Source: Caulobacter sp.
Lineage (GTDB): Bacteria; Pseudomonadota; Alphaproteobacteria; Caulobacterales; Caulobacteraceae
DNA: 45,201 nucleotides
Reading direction: 5' to 3'
Assembly (NCBI GenBank): GCA_017744495.1
Contig: JAGIBE010000213.1
Span: 50,170 to 95,370, forward strand
A model generated the notes under the pieces. That model did not search any database. It was not told where the DNA came from and was given only the letters and a program-made list of their open reading frames with translations. This document shows positions 5,189 through 15,316 of this stretch, piece after piece (within the stretch, counting starts at the first letter, position 1; every line of letters begins with the position of its first letter). The position numbers and the translations under genes were made by a program.

Positions 5189-8164
5189 ATGGGGCGGGCC
5201 AGAAGAGCGAGCTTGTTGGCGGGGGTCACGTCGCGGCGCTTGGTCATGGGCGGCCTCGTCGCGGCCGGGGTTCTGATTTCCGCCGGTCATGTCGAGGCAA
5301 GGGCGGATACCTCGGCGCCCGTGGGGCTCGACGCCAATGGTCATCTTCGGGCGGTCTTCGCGCCGACGACCCAGAAATTCGTCCATGTCGGGCTGCGCAA
5401 TGGCGTTCAGATTCAGCTCGACGGCGTGACGAAGAACGTTGTGTTCTATGCACCGGATACCGTCCGAGTGAACGCCACGCTCGGTCGAAACTACTGGACC
5501 GCGCCCAGCCTTGTCACGCGCGCCTCGCCTGGCCCAGTGATCTTCACGATGGCGGAGACGCCGACGACGCTGGTCCTGACGACCGCGAAGCTGCGCGTCG
5601 AAATCAGCAAGGCGACAGGCGCGCTTCGCTTCCTGGATCCCCAGGGCAAGCTCTATACCGAAGAGAAAGCCGAAGCGCCGCAACAGCTCAAGCCGATGAC
5701 GATCTCGGGCGCGCCGAGCTACGAGGCGGTCAATCGTTTCGTGCTTCGACCCGACGAAGCCATCTACGGCTTCGGTTTCACGGGCGACGACACCAGCAAT
5801 CGGCGCGGCAAGGATCTGCTGCTGGTCCAGACCAATGTCGGCATCATCATTCCGGTGATGATGTCCTCGCGGCGCTACGGCGTCCTGTGGGACACCTACT
5901 CGCAGATGCGCTTCAAGGACGAGGCGGGCGACGCCTCGCTTTGGGCCGAGAGCGCTCCGGGCGGCGTCGACTACTATTTCATGGCCGGGAACACGCCCGA
6001 CGACGTGGTCGGCGCCTACCGCGCCCTCACCGGCGACGCGCCCATGTACCCCAAGCAGGCGTTTGGCCTGTTTATGAGCAAGGAGCGCTACAAGACCCAG
6101 GATCAGCTGCTGGAGGTCGCGCGCAAGTTCCGCGAGGATGGCTTCCCGCTCGATTACATCGTCCAGGATTGGCAGTACTGGGGATCGGACAAGGACGGCA
6201 GCTGGAGCGGGATGACCTGGGACCCGGTCCGCTACCCCGATCCGGCGGGCATGATCCGCCAGCTTCACGACATGAACCTGAAGCTGATGGTGTCGATCTG
6301 GCCGTCCATCGGGGACGACACCGCGCTCGCCCACGAGCTCGACGCCCAGGGCTTGCGCTTCAAGCCGCTGCACTGGATCTCGAAACACGCCCGCGTCTAC
6401 GACGCCTACAGCCCAATCGGGCGGCAGATCTATTTCAGGCACATCAAGTCCGGCCTGCTCGACAAGGGCGTGGACGCGCTCTGGATGGACGGCACCGAGA
6501 TCGAGGTGAGCAGCGCCATGTGGAACGCCATCGACAATATCCGCGACACCAAGGCGCTGGGTTCGAACGCCCTGGGCGACTTCACACGCTACCTCAATCC
6601 CTATTCGCTGGTGACCACCCAGGGGACCTATGACGGCCAGCGCGCGACCAGCGACAAGCGGGTCTTCACGCTGACCCGTTCGGCCTGGGCGGGGGCGCAG
6701 CGCACGGCGGCGGCGTCGTGGAGCGGCGACATCTTCTCCAGCTGGAAGACGTTGAAGCAACAGATCGCCGGCGGCGTAGACGTCACGGTCACCGGCAATC
6801 CCTATTGGACCCAGGACACCGGCGGCTTCTTCGTGACGGAATTCCCCGGCGGCGAACAGAATGCGGAATGGCGCGAACTTTACGCGCGCTGGATGCAGTT
6901 CGCGGCCTTCAATCCAATCATGCGCATCCACGGCACCAGCGTCGAGCGCGAGCCCTACCTGTTCAAGACGCTGGATCCGCCGGTGTACGCCTCGCTGTCC
7001 AACAGCGTGCGCCTGCGCTACCGCCTCCTGCCCTACATCTACGGACTGAGCTGGAAGGTCACGTCGGACCACTACACGCTGATGCGGCCGTTGATGATGG
7101 ACTTTCCGGACGACCGGGCGACCGACAAGGTCGACGACAGCTTCATGTTCGGGCCGTCGTTCCTCGTCCATCCGGTGACCCGCGCGATGTACAACGTCAG
7201 CCCGCCGCCGGCGGCGACGATCCCCAGTCAATATCTGCGCACCGCCGACGGGAAGACCGGCCTGACGGTGCAGTATTTCGAGGGCGAGAACTTCGAGGTC
7301 CCGAAAGGTAAGTTGATCGACGAGAAGATCGACCACACCTGGCCCAGCCCGCCGCTGGCCGAAATTCCCGGCGGACTCGCCAAGCTCGAAAACTTCTCCG
7401 CCCGCTGGGAAGGGACGATCGTCGCGCCCGAGGAAGGCGAATACGAGATCGGCGTCGCCGGCGACGACGGCATGCGCCTGTTCCTCGACGGCGAGAAGGT
7501 GATCGACGACTGGACGATGGGCGCGGAGCGCTACCACGGCGTCAAGCGCAGGCTGAAGCAAGGCGAGCGCCTGTCGGTGCGCATCGATTACTACCAGGGC
7601 GGTGGCGATCGAAGCCTGCGCCTGACCTGGCGCCGTCCCGCCGAGCTGCAGGCCGCCGCCAAGCTTGCCGAAGCGGCCCGGGACTTCACCGTGAGCACCT
7701 ATCTGCCGAAGGGCGCGGACTGGTACGACTTCTGGAACAACGAGCGTCACGCCGGCGGCAAGACCGTGTCGCGCGAAGCGCCGCTGGAGATCCTGCCGCT
7801 CTATGTTCGCGCCGGCTCTATCGTACCGATGGGGCCAGCGGTGCAGTTCGCCACCGAACGCCCCGAAGCGCCCTACGAGATCCGCATCTATCCTGGCGCC
7901 GATGCGCGGTTCACGATCTACGAGGACGACAACGAGACCTACGCCTACGAGAAGGGCGAGCGCGCCACCTATGACCTGATGTGGAACGATAAGGCCCGCA
8001 CCCTGACCGTCGGTCCGCGGCGCGGGTCATTTCCGGGGATGATCCAGCAGCGCCGGCTGGACATCGTCCTGGTCGCACCTGGCAAGGGCGCGGGCGCCCA
8101 GAGCGCTCCGGTCGACCGCCAGATCCTTTACGACGGCAAGCCCAAGGTGGTGAGCTTCGAGTAA
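5189..8164 (+). CDS. GH31 family glycosidase with PA14 domain, exported (alpha-xylosidase/alpha-glucosidase type)
   Basis: A 991-residue glycoside hydrolase family 31 enzyme, expected to release terminal alpha-linked xylose or glucose in the periplasm or at the surface. The N-terminus has a Tat-like signal (SRRLVMGG followed by a hydrophobic run, to about residue 40). The catalytic barrel carries the nucleophile D434 in WMDGTE and the probable acid/base D514 in SWSGD, plus the TQDTGGF motif. A PA14 domain (about residues 689-818: VQYFEGENF ... YEIGVAGDDGMRLFLDG ... LRLTWRRP) is inserted between the barrel end (FGPSFLVHPV) and the C-terminal sheet (YLPKGADWYDFW). The WMDGTE context is closer to the bacterial alpha-xylosidases of the Cellvibrio type than to YicI. 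The ATG is preceded by GGAG at 7-nt spacing. The downstream TonB receptor suggests a shared oligosaccharide. Confidence 0.92.
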   Translation: MGRARRASLLAGVTSRRLVMGGLVAAGVLISAGHVEARADTSAPVGLDANGHLRAVFAPTTQKFVHVGLRNGVQIQLDGVTKNVVFYAPDTVRVNATLGRNYWTAPSLVTRASPGPVIFTMAETPTTLVLTTAKLRVEISKATGALRFLDPQGKLYTEEKAEAPQQLKPMTISGAPSYEAVNRFVLRPDEAIYGFGFTGDDTSNRRGKDLLLVQTNVGIIIPVMMSSRRYGVLWDTYSQMRFKDEAGDASLWAESAPGGVDYYFMAGNTPDDVVGAYRALTGDAPMYPKQAFGLFMSKERYKTQDQLLEVARKFREDGFPLDYIVQDWQYWGSDKDGSWSGMTWDPVRYPDPAGMIRQLHDMNLKLMVSIWPSIGDDTALAHELDAQGLRFKPLHWISKHARVYDAYSPIGRQIYFRHIKSGLLDKGVDALWMDGTEIEVSSAMWNAIDNIRDTKALGSNALGDFTRYLNPYSLVTTQGTYDGQRATSDKRVFTLTRSAWAGAQRTAAASWSGDIFSSWKTLKQQIAGGVDVTVTGNPYWTQDTGGFFVTEFPGGEQNAEWRELYARWMQFAAFNPIMRIHGTSVEREPYLFKTLDPPVYASLSNSVRLRYRLLPYIYGLSWKVTSDHYTLMRPLMMDFPDDRATDKVDDSFMFGPSFLVHPVTRAMYNVSPPPAATIPSQYLRTADGKTGLTVQYFEGENFEVPKGKLIDEKIDHTWPSPPLAEIPGGLAKLENFSARWEGTIVAPEEGEYEIGVAGDDGMRLFLDGEKVIDDWTMGAERYHGVKRRLKQGERLSVRIDYYQGGGDRSLRLTWRRPAELQAAAKLAEAARDFTVSTYLPKGADWYDFWNNERHAGGKTVSREAPLEILPLYVRAGSIVPMGPAVQFATERPEAPYEIRIYPGADARFTIYEDDNETYAYEKGERATYDLMWNDKARTLTVGPRRGSFPGMIQQRRLDIVLVAPGKGAGAQSAPVDRQILYDGKPKVVSFE

Positions 8165-8561
8165 TGCTTAGAGCTTGCCTGGAGCTCTCCAGTGGCCGGA
8201 GTTAGCGGCGGCGGCTCGGCGGCAGGCGCCTAGCTGATCAGATGCACGGCCCGAATCTGATCCGCGCCATCATAGGCCGGCCGGTTAAGCATTAGCGTGA
8301 TCGGCATGGCCCGCTTGAGGCTGGGCCGCTAGCCGCCTTCGCCGCGACACCGATCACGGACCGGCCTACGGACCTAAGAGCAATTCCAAAAGCGAGACCT
8401 TTACGGTTCCCGACAAGTGCGATGCTCCGACGCGCCTTCGTAACCGTCGCAAATAATTCGCAAAATTCCCGAACTCGAATTGTCCCCGAGCGCCGCTCCG
8501 GCGGCTCCCCCGCGAGATGGCCGCCGCAATCGGCGCCGCCGTCGCTCACGGGGATCCAGCC
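8165..8561. other. Intergenic region between GH31 and TonB receptor
   Basis: About 400 bp without a gene. A small inverted repeat (AGAGCT/AGCTCT, 8170-8188) follows the GH31 stop. Before the receptor there is an AT-richer stretch (about 8447-8482) with AATTCG and CGAATT arms 15 bp apart, a possible promoter region. Frames open into the receptor from 8517, but the signal peptide begins at 8562. Confidence 0.35.
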
Positions 8562-11282
8562 ATGCGCAAGACGCACAAGTTCTATCTGTTGACTACGACG
8601 GCCGCCGCTGTCTGCCTGCTGCACGCGCCGATGGCGCTGGCCGCCGATACGGCCACCGACGCTACGCCGGTCGCGGCCGCCAGCGACGACACCGAACTGG
8701 AAGCTGTCGTCGTCACGGGCTTCCGCGACAGCCTGATGCACGCCCGCGACATCAAGCGGAAGGCCGTCGGCGCCGTTGACGTGATCGTCTCCGAAGACAT
8801 CGCCGCCTTCCCCGATCTGAACCTGGCGGAGTCGCTGCAGCGGATTCCGGGCGTCACCATCTCGCGCGACAGCGGCGAAGGCCGCCAGATCACCCTGCGG
8901 GGCCTGGGTCCCGACTTCACCCGCACCCAGCTGAACGGCATGGAAGTCCTGGGCAACACCGCCTCGGGCATGGACAACCGCGGCGGCGTCAGCCGTTCGC
9001 GCGCCTTCGACTTCAGCCTGTTCGCCTCGGAACTGTTCGACCGCGTGACGGTGCAGAAGTCGTACGCCGCCGAACAGGACGAAGGCGGCATCGGCGGCAC
9101 GGTGCAGCTGTCGACCGCGAAACCGTTCGATTACAAGGGCTTCAAGGCCGTTCTGTCGGCCAAGGCGCAGCAGAACAGCAATGTCAGCGGTAAGACCTCG
9201 CCGCGCGTCGTGGGCCTGATCTCCAACCGCTGGGGCGACTTCGGCGCGCTGGCCTCGATCGCCTACGGTGAAAGCGACTCCAACGAGTTCGGCTATCGCA
9301 GCTTCAACTGGGGTCCGATCCGCGCCAACGCCGGCAACATCGGCGCGGGCGTCAGCGCCGCCGACGCCGCCAAGCTGACGGCCGCCACCGCGACCATCTA
9401 CGCCCCGCAGGCGGACACCTATTCGACCTGGTACGACCATCGCAAGCGCCTGGGCGCGACCCTGTCGTTGCAATATGAACCCGGCGACAAGCTGAAGCTG
9501 GCCTTCGACGGCCTCTACAGCCAACTTGAGAACAGCCGCCAGAACTTCGCCCTGGCCACCTCGGGCATCAACAGCCTGACCGGCAACATCACCGGCACCC
9601 AGGTGATGCAGAACGCCGTGATCCAGGGCAACACCCTCATCGCCTCCAGCTACACCGGCGTGGACCTGCGCAGCGAGTTCAACCGTGAGGAAGACAAGAC
9701 CAAGTTCTACCAGCTGGGTCTGAGCGGCTCGTACCAGGCGACCGAAAAGCTGCTGCTGTCGGGCCTCGTCGGCTACTCGAAGTCGGACTATCACCTGCCC
9801 GTCTTCGACAAGGTGTTCCTGGAGTCGAAGAACCACGCCTTCAGCTTCGACGACCGTCCGGAAATGCCGGTCAACACGTATGACGCGGGCCTGAGCGATC
9901 CCAGCAAGTGGGACCTGATGCGGATGGACACCCAGGAAAACCGCATCTCCTCGGAGTACAGGAACGCCAAATTCGACGCGGACTACGCGCTGAACGAGAT
10001 CTCCAGCTTCAAAGGCGGCGTCTCGTACAAGAAGTTCGTCAACAGCGGCGCCCAGTGGTCGGACAAGGAGTTCAAGAACGTCCCGGCCAACACGATCATC
10101 TCGAACGACCTGAAGATGGTCGTGCCCTACAAGTCGCTTGGCGCCTACATCGTTGGCAATGTGGATCCCGTCTACGCAGCGATCGGCCAGGTCCGTGACC
10201 TGGAAGCGCAAGGCGCCAAATTCGCCACGCCGGGCACCAACTACACCGTGACCGAAGAGACCAAGGCCGCCTATCTCCAGTACGACCTTAACACCGTGAT
10301 CCTGGGCAAGGGCGTCCGGGCCAACGCAGGCGTGCGCTACTACGCGACCGAACTGACCTCGGACGGCACGCTGAACACCGGGACCAGCCTCCAGCCGGTG
10401 TCGATCCAGCACAAGTACCACGGCTGGCTGCCGGCCTTTAACGTGGCCGTCGACGTCAACGAGGGCATGGTCGCCCGCTTCAGCGCCAACCGCGACATTA
10501 GCCGCCCCGCCCTGGGCGATCTGGCGGCCGCCGGCTCGCTGACGACCGCTCCGTTCGGCGGCACGATCAGCACCGGCAACCCGAACCTGACGCCGTTCAC
10601 CTCGGACTCGGTCGAAGGCTCGCTGGAGTTCTACGACGGCAATGTCGGCTCGTTCACGATCGGCGTCTTCTACAAGAAGCTGAAGTCGTTCATCACGTCG
10701 CAGACCAGCATCATGCCGTACTCGCAGACGGGCTTCCCGCTGTCGTTCCTGCTGCCGGGGCAGGACGGGACGATCCTGTACAATGTCAGCCATCCGGTGA
10801 ACGGGCCGGGCGCCGACATCCAGGGCCTGGAAATCGCGTTCCAGCGTGACTTCACGTTCCTGCCGGCGCCGTTCGACCGCCTGGGCGTCGTGGCCAACGG
10901 CACCTATGCTGACGGCTCGTCGCCGGTGATCATCAGCGGCCAGTCCATCACCCTGCCGTTGTTCCAGCTGTCGAAGTACACGGCCAACGCCACCATTTAT
11001 TACGAGACGGATGCCTGGGGCATGCGCCTGTCGACCGCCTATCGGGACAAGTACCTGGACGGCGCCGGCGGCAACGGCAACATCGGCAGCGGCTACAAGG
11101 CGACGAACAACATCGACTTCGCCGCCCACTACAATGTGTTGCCGAAGCTCAAGCTGACCCTGGAAGGCCTGAACCTCTCCAACCAGCACAGCATCCAATA
11201 CACCGACATCAACGCCAAGCGCACGACGGTGAACGTCAGCAGCGGCCGCACCTTCCTGGTCGGCGCCACCTACGAGTTCTAA
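8562..11282 (+). CDS. TonB-dependent receptor, Caulobacter/Xanthomonas type
   Basis: Outer-membrane active transporter of 906 residues. The signal peptide (MRKTHKFYLL ... MALA, cut near residue 28) is followed directly by a TonB-box-like segment (EAVVVTGF, about 47-54), a plug domain (EDIAAFPDLNLAESLQRIPG, ISRDSGEG, LRGLGPDFTRTQLNGMEV) and a beta-barrel ending in a terminal aromatic residue (ATYEF), typical for barrel insertion. The plug wording matches the TonB receptor subfamily expanded in Caulobacter and Xanthomonas, usually for plant-derived carbohydrates. I chose 8562 because it begins the signal peptide; the open frame runs back to 8517. It lacks an STN signalling domain, unlike the paralogue at 12350-15301, with which it is alignable almost throughout. 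A likely terminator follows. Confidence 0.93.
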   Translation: MRKTHKFYLLTTTAAAVCLLHAPMALAADTATDATPVAAASDDTELEAVVVTGFRDSLMHARDIKRKAVGAVDVIVSEDIAAFPDLNLAESLQRIPGVTISRDSGEGRQITLRGLGPDFTRTQLNGMEVLGNTASGMDNRGGVSRSRAFDFSLFASELFDRVTVQKSYAAEQDEGGIGGTVQLSTAKPFDYKGFKAVLSAKAQQNSNVSGKTSPRVVGLISNRWGDFGALASIAYGESDSNEFGYRSFNWGPIRANAGNIGAGVSAADAAKLTAATATIYAPQADTYSTWYDHRKRLGATLSLQYEPGDKLKLAFDGLYSQLENSRQNFALATSGINSLTGNITGTQVMQNAVIQGNTLIASSYTGVDLRSEFNREEDKTKFYQLGLSGSYQATEKLLLSGLVGYSKSDYHLPVFDKVFLESKNHAFSFDDRPEMPVNTYDAGLSDPSKWDLMRMDTQENRISSEYRNAKFDADYALNEISSFKGGVSYKKFVNSGAQWSDKEFKNVPANTIISNDLKMVVPYKSLGAYIVGNVDPVYAAIGQVRDLEAQGAKFATPGTNYTVTEETKAAYLQYDLNTVILGKGVRANAGVRYYATELTSDGTLNTGTSLQPVSIQHKYHGWLPAFNVAVDVNEGMVARFSANRDISRPALGDLAAAGSLTTAPFGGTISTGNPNLTPFTSDSVEGSLEFYDGNVGSFTIGVFYKKLKSFITSQTSIMPYSQTGFPLSFLLPGQDGTILYNVSHPVNGPGADIQGLEIAFQRDFTFLPAPFDRLGVVANGTYADGSSPVIISGQSITLPLFQLSKYTANATIYYETDAWGMRLSTAYRDKYLDGAGGNGNIGSGYKATNNIDFAAHYNVLPKLKLTLEGLNLSNQHSIQYTDINAKRTTVNVSSGRTFLVGATYEF

Positions 11283-11299
11283 CCCTCTCCCCTAGACTT

Positions 11300-11338
11300 G
11301 AGGCCGCTATCCAAGCCCGGGTGGCGGTCTCTCTTTTT
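11300..11338 (+). terminator. Candidate Rho-independent terminator after the TonB receptor
   Basis: GAGGCCGC (11300-11307) pairs with GCGGTCTC (11324-11331) at 7 of 8 positions around a 16-nt loop and is followed by TCTTTTT. It lies 18 bp after the receptor stop and just before the phosphoesterase gene, so it may attenuate read-through rather than fully separate the genes. Confidence 0.5.
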
Positions 11339-11349
11339 GAGAGTTTCCG

Positions 11350-12249
11350 ATGAGCCTCGCCCGTCGTCACCTGCTGGCCGCCGGCGCGGCCGCCATCGCT
11401 TTTCCCGCTTCCGCCAAACCCTCGGTCCCGCGCCTTGGCCTGATCGCCGACTGCCAGTACGCCGACGAGAACGACAACGGCCAACGGTTGTACCGCCTCG
11501 CGCCCGGCAAGCTGAAGGCCGCCGTCGAAGACTTCAACGCTCGCGGCGTGGACGCGATCGTCCAGCTGGGCGACTTCATCGACAAGGACTGGAGGAGCTT
11601 CGACGCCCTGCAGCCCATGGTCGACGCCGCCCACGCGCCTTGGCGGTTCGTGCTGGGCAATCACGACTTCTCGGTCGACGACGCCTTCAAGACCCGCCTG
11701 GCTCAGCGCCTGAAGATGCCGGGCCGCTACTATGCCTTCGACCTCGGCGACTGGACCTTCCTGGCGCTCGACGGCAACGACCTCTCCGAATACGGCTGGC
11801 CGCACGGCAGCGCCGAACTGGCCGAGAGCCAGCGCCTGCATCACGACCTCTATGCCGGCAAGCCCGACTGGGACGGCGGCGTCGGTCCGACCCAGATGGC
11901 GTGGATCGACCAGCGCCTGACCGCCGCCGACCGCGCCGGCCGCAAGGTCGCGCTGTTCTGCCACTTCTCGGTCTGGCCGGTGAACCCGCACAATCTGTGG
12001 AACGCGCCCGAGGTCGTCGCCCTCTTGGAACGCCATTCGTCCGTGAAGGCCTGGATCAACGGCCACAACCACGACGGCGACCAGGGCTTCAAGGCCGGCA
12101 TCCACTACCTGAACCTGAAGGCCATGCTGGACACGACCCAAACGTCGTATGTCGTCGCCAGCTTCCATGCCGATCGGATCGAGATTGCCGGCGTCGGTCG
12201 CCAGGCCAGCCAGACGTTGCCGTTGGGCGACACGCCACGACCGCGGTGA
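11350..12249 (+). CDS. Exported calcineurin-like metallophosphoesterase (ADP-ribose/CDP-alcohol diphosphatase-like)
   Basis: A 299-residue metal-dependent phosphoesterase. The N-terminus carries a twin-arginine-like signal (ARRHLLAAGAAAIA, cut near residue 22), so it probably acts in the periplasm. The metal-binding motifs are in order: D34-x-Q36 (ADCQY), G74-D75 (GDFID), N104-H105 (GNHD), H205 (CHFSVWP), and G238-H239-x-H241 (GHNHDG). The Gln in the first motif, where most members have His, and the FSVWP loop resemble the Mn-dependent ADP-ribose/CDP-alcohol diphosphatases, so a nucleotide-diphosphate-type or other phosphodiester substrate is plausible. It sits between two paralogous TonB receptors, which suggests it removes phosphate from the imported compound or from cell debris (inference). 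Confidence 0.87.
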   Translation: MSLARRHLLAAGAAAIAFPASAKPSVPRLGLIADCQYADENDNGQRLYRLAPGKLKAAVEDFNARGVDAIVQLGDFIDKDWRSFDALQPMVDAAHAPWRFVLGNHDFSVDDAFKTRLAQRLKMPGRYYAFDLGDWTFLALDGNDLSEYGWPHGSAELAESQRLHHDLYAGKPDWDGGVGPTQMAWIDQRLTAADRAGRKVALFCHFSVWPVNPHNLWNAPEVVALLERHSSVKAWINGHNHDGDQGFKAGIHYLNLKAMLDTTQTSYVVASFHADRIEIAGVGRQASQTLPLGDTPRPR

Positions 12250-12349
12250 AACCGGCCACAGGACCTTCAAATTACTGACATGCGCTGTTTGTAGGGGATC
12301 GGCTAGGTCGCGCGGAAGCTTTGCCGGTGGCTGGCATTTGGGGACCTTG

Positions 12350-15301
12350 ATGGCCGCACGGCGCGCCTGGCTGTCGCGATCGGGTCCGGGTCTCCTGGCG
12401 GGCCTGACGATCAGCGCCCTCGCCTCCCCTGGTCTAGCCGCGCCGACTAGGCACTTCGCCATCGCCCGAGGCGACCTCGCCCAGGCCCTGAACGCCTTTT
12501 CCCGCCAGGCCGATATTCCCGTCATGACCCTGGCCGACGTCCGCAACCGCACCAGCCAAGGCGTCAGTGGTCTCCTCACCCCGGAGCAGGCGCTGAACCG
12601 GCTGATCGACGGCCAGAACCTGCGGGCCGTGGCGGCGGGCGGGGGCTATGTCCTGCGAGAGGCCGCTCTGCCCTCTCCGCCTCCGCCGATCGTCCGTCAT
12701 GCGCCGCCGCCCGAGCCGACGATCGAGGTCGACACGGTCGTGGTCACCGGTTTTCGCGAGACCATGCTGCACGCCCGCGACCTGAAACGCCGGGCCACGG
12801 GCGATACCGAGATGATCCTGGCCGAGGACATCGCCGCCTTCCCCGACTTGAACCTGGCGGAATCCCTGCAGCGCGTGCCGGGCATGACCATCTCGCGCGA
12901 CACCGGCGAAGGCCGTCAGATCGCCCTGCGGGGCCTGGGCCCCGACTTCACCCGCGCCCAGCTGAACGGCATGGAGGTCTCGGCCTCGACGGCGTCGGGC
13001 ATGGACAATCGAGGCTCGGTCAGCCGCACGCGCGCCTTCGACTATTCGATCTTCGCCAGCGAGCTCTTCAACAAGGTCACGGTCTGGAAGTCGTACGCCG
13101 TCGATCAGGACGAGGGTGGTATCGGCGGCACGGTCGAGCTGCGCACAGCCAAGCCGTTCGACTATGCCGGCGACAAGCTGGCCTTCTCGGCCAAGGGCCT
13201 GACCAACAGCGCCACGGGGACCATCAGCCCCCGCTTGGCCGCCCTCGCCTCGCGCCGCTGGGGCGACGTCGGGGCGCTGGTCTCGGTGGCCTACAGCGAG
13301 AACGACGCCAACGAGTACGGCTACCGCAACTGGGGCTGGACGCCGGTGACCTTCGGCGCGGCCAATGTCGCCTCCACCGTCGATCCGGCCGTCGCCAACC
13401 GCCTGATCAACGCCACGGGCACAGACCGCGTCGCCGCGCCGATGGCCGAGAGCTACTCGAGCTGGTTCGACCATCGCACCCGTCTGGGCGTCACCGTCTC
13501 GCTGCAGTACGAGCCTGGAACTCGCGTGAAGCTGGGCGCGGACCTGCTGTATGGCCGCCTCTCCAACGATCGCGACGAGTTCTCTCTGGCCGCCGCCGGC
13601 GACAACCCTCTGACCGGCGACGTCAAGGGAACCCAGCGCCTGCGCGGCGCCGTGATCCAGGGCAACAGCCTCGTCCAGGCCGACTATTCCGGCGGGGTCG
13701 ACCTGCGCACCGAGCACAAGCGTTCGGAGGACACGACCGTCTTCCTGCAGGGCGCGGTCAATGGCGAGGTCCAGGCCGACAAGCTGCGGCTGCGCGGCAT
13801 AGCCGGCTATTCGAAGTCAGACTTCGAGGGCCCGGTCTTCGACAAGATCTTCCTGCAGGCCAGCAACAAGGCCTTCAGCTACGACCTGCGCGGCGGCGAG
13901 CCGGTCAACGCCTACGGCTTCGATCCGGCCGACGCGGCGCAGTGGAGCCTGATGCGCGCCGACACCCGCGAGGACCAGGTCGTCAACCAGTTCACCACCG
14001 GCCGCTTCGACGTCGACTACCAGGCTACGCCGACGCTCTCGATCGAGGGCGGCGCGCAGTACAAGTCGTTCCGCAACGACGGCTACACTCGCCGAGGGCG
14101 CTCGGACTATCCGGCCGGGACGCCGGCGCCCCAGGCGGTCAAGGAACTGATCTTCGAGAAGTCGCTACGCCAGTACATCGTCGGCGACATCGACGCGACC
14201 TTCGCGCGGCTGGGCGTCAATCGGGACCTCTCCGTCGCCGACGACCTACCCGGCTCGGACTTCTCGATCACCGAGAAGACCTGGTCGACCTATCTGATGG
14301 CGCGGGCCCAAGGCGAGGCTGACGGCAAGACCTGGCGCGGCGACCTGGGCCTTCGCTACTACGACACCGATCTGATCTCGGAGGGCCTGGTCAACACCGG
14401 CGTCCAGATGCAGCCGGCCAGGATCCGCAGCCGCTACGACGGCGTCCTACCGGCCCTGAACTTGGCGGTGGATCTCAGCCCTTCGGTCGTCGGTCGCCTG
14501 TCGATCAACCGCAACATCAGCCGCCCGAGCCTGGCGGACTTGCGGGTGGCGGGCAACGTCAACTCCGCGCCGTTCGGCGGCACGATCTCGTCGGGCAATC
14601 CGAACCTGCACCCGTTCCTGGCCGACGCCATCGAGGGCACGATCGAGACCTATCAGGCCCGCGCCGGCTACTTCGCCGTCAGCGTCTTCTACAAGCGGAT
14701 GGACTCGTTCATCACCACGGCCACCAGCGCCGTACCCTACGGCTCGACCGGCTATCCGCCGCAGTTCCTGGCCCCCGGCAACGGCCCCGACACGATCTAC
14801 ACCTTCGTGCGGCCGGTGAACGGCGACGGCGCCTCGATCCGGGGTGTCGAGCTGGCCCTGCAGCGCGACTTCACCTTCCTGCCCGCGCCGTTCGACAAGC
14901 TGGGCTTCGTCGGCAACGTCACCCATGCCTCCGGGCGCTCGAACGCCGTCGTCGACGGCCAGTCGGTGATGCTGGATCTTTTCCAGCTGTCGCGCTGGAC
15001 CTCGAACGCCACGCTCTATTACGAGACGCCCCGCTGGGGTGCGCGGATCTCGTCGGCCTATCGCTCGGGCTATCTGGACAGCGCGGGCGGCAACGACTCG
15101 ATCGGCACGGGCTACAAGGCCAGCAACAACATCGACCTGGCCGCCCACTACAACACCGCCGGCGGCCTGCGGATAGTGCTGGAAGGCGTCAACCTGACCG
15201 ACGAACCGATCACCCAGTATTCCGACATCACCGAGAAGCGCCTGACCGCGCGGACGGTCAGCGGCCGCACCTTCACCCTCGGCGTGACGTACGAGTTCTA
15301 A
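12350..15301 (+). CDS. TonB-dependent receptor with STN signalling domain (FecA-type transducer)
   Basis: Outer-membrane receptor of 983 residues from the ATG at 12350. A signal peptide (to about residue 31) is followed by an STN/secretin-like domain (about 34-104: FAIARGDLAQALNAFSRQADI ... LTPEQALNRLIDG), a Pro-rich linker, a TonB-box-like DTVVVTGF (128-135), plug and barrel ending in TYEF. The STN domain would touch the periplasmic part of an anti-sigma factor. The two next genes are a FecI-like sigma factor (start 16 bp after this stop) and a FecR-like anti-sigma factor, so this is a full cell-surface signalling set. The frame is open back to 12149, over the phosphoesterase 3' end, but those residues do not look like a signal peptide. 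It is closely related to the receptor at 8562-11282. Confidence 0.92.
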   Translation: MAARRAWLSRSGPGLLAGLTISALASPGLAAPTRHFAIARGDLAQALNAFSRQADIPVMTLADVRNRTSQGVSGLLTPEQALNRLIDGQNLRAVAAGGGYVLREAALPSPPPPIVRHAPPPEPTIEVDTVVVTGFRETMLHARDLKRRATGDTEMILAEDIAAFPDLNLAESLQRVPGMTISRDTGEGRQIALRGLGPDFTRAQLNGMEVSASTASGMDNRGSVSRTRAFDYSIFASELFNKVTVWKSYAVDQDEGGIGGTVELRTAKPFDYAGDKLAFSAKGLTNSATGTISPRLAALASRRWGDVGALVSVAYSENDANEYGYRNWGWTPVTFGAANVASTVDPAVANRLINATGTDRVAAPMAESYSSWFDHRTRLGVTVSLQYEPGTRVKLGADLLYGRLSNDRDEFSLAAAGDNPLTGDVKGTQRLRGAVIQGNSLVQADYSGGVDLRTEHKRSEDTTVFLQGAVNGEVQADKLRLRGIAGYSKSDFEGPVFDKIFLQASNKAFSYDLRGGEPVNAYGFDPADAAQWSLMRADTREDQVVNQFTTGRFDVDYQATPTLSIEGGAQYKSFRNDGYTRRGRSDYPAGTPAPQAVKELIFEKSLRQYIVGDIDATFARLGVNRDLSVADDLPGSDFSITEKTWSTYLMARAQGEADGKTWRGDLGLRYYDTDLISEGLVNTGVQMQPARIRSRYDGVLPALNLAVDLSPSVVGRLSINRNISRPSLADLRVAGNVNSAPFGGTISSGNPNLHPFLADAIEGTIETYQARAGYFAVSVFYKRMDSFITTATSAVPYGSTGYPPQFLAPGNGPDTIYTFVRPVNGDGASIRGVELALQRDFTFLPAPFDKLGFVGNVTHASGRSNAVVDGQSVMLDLFQLSRWTSNATLYYETPRWGARISSAYRSGYLDSAGGNDSIGTGYKASNNIDLAAHYNTAGGLRIVLEGVNLTDEPITQYSDITEKRLTARTVSGRTFTLGVTYEF

Positions 15302-15316
15302 GGCGAATTCTAGCCC

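Noticed and set aside
5009..7750. 913-residue open frame antisense to the GH31 gene
   Set aside because: It shadows the high-GC GH31 gene, is made of Arg/Val/Asp/Gly-rich sequence with no domain, and the plus-strand frame has clear catalytic motifs.
8292..11198. 968-residue open frame antisense to the TonB receptor
   Set aside because: A typical codon-position shadow; no motif and no ribosome-binding site, while the receptor frame is certain.
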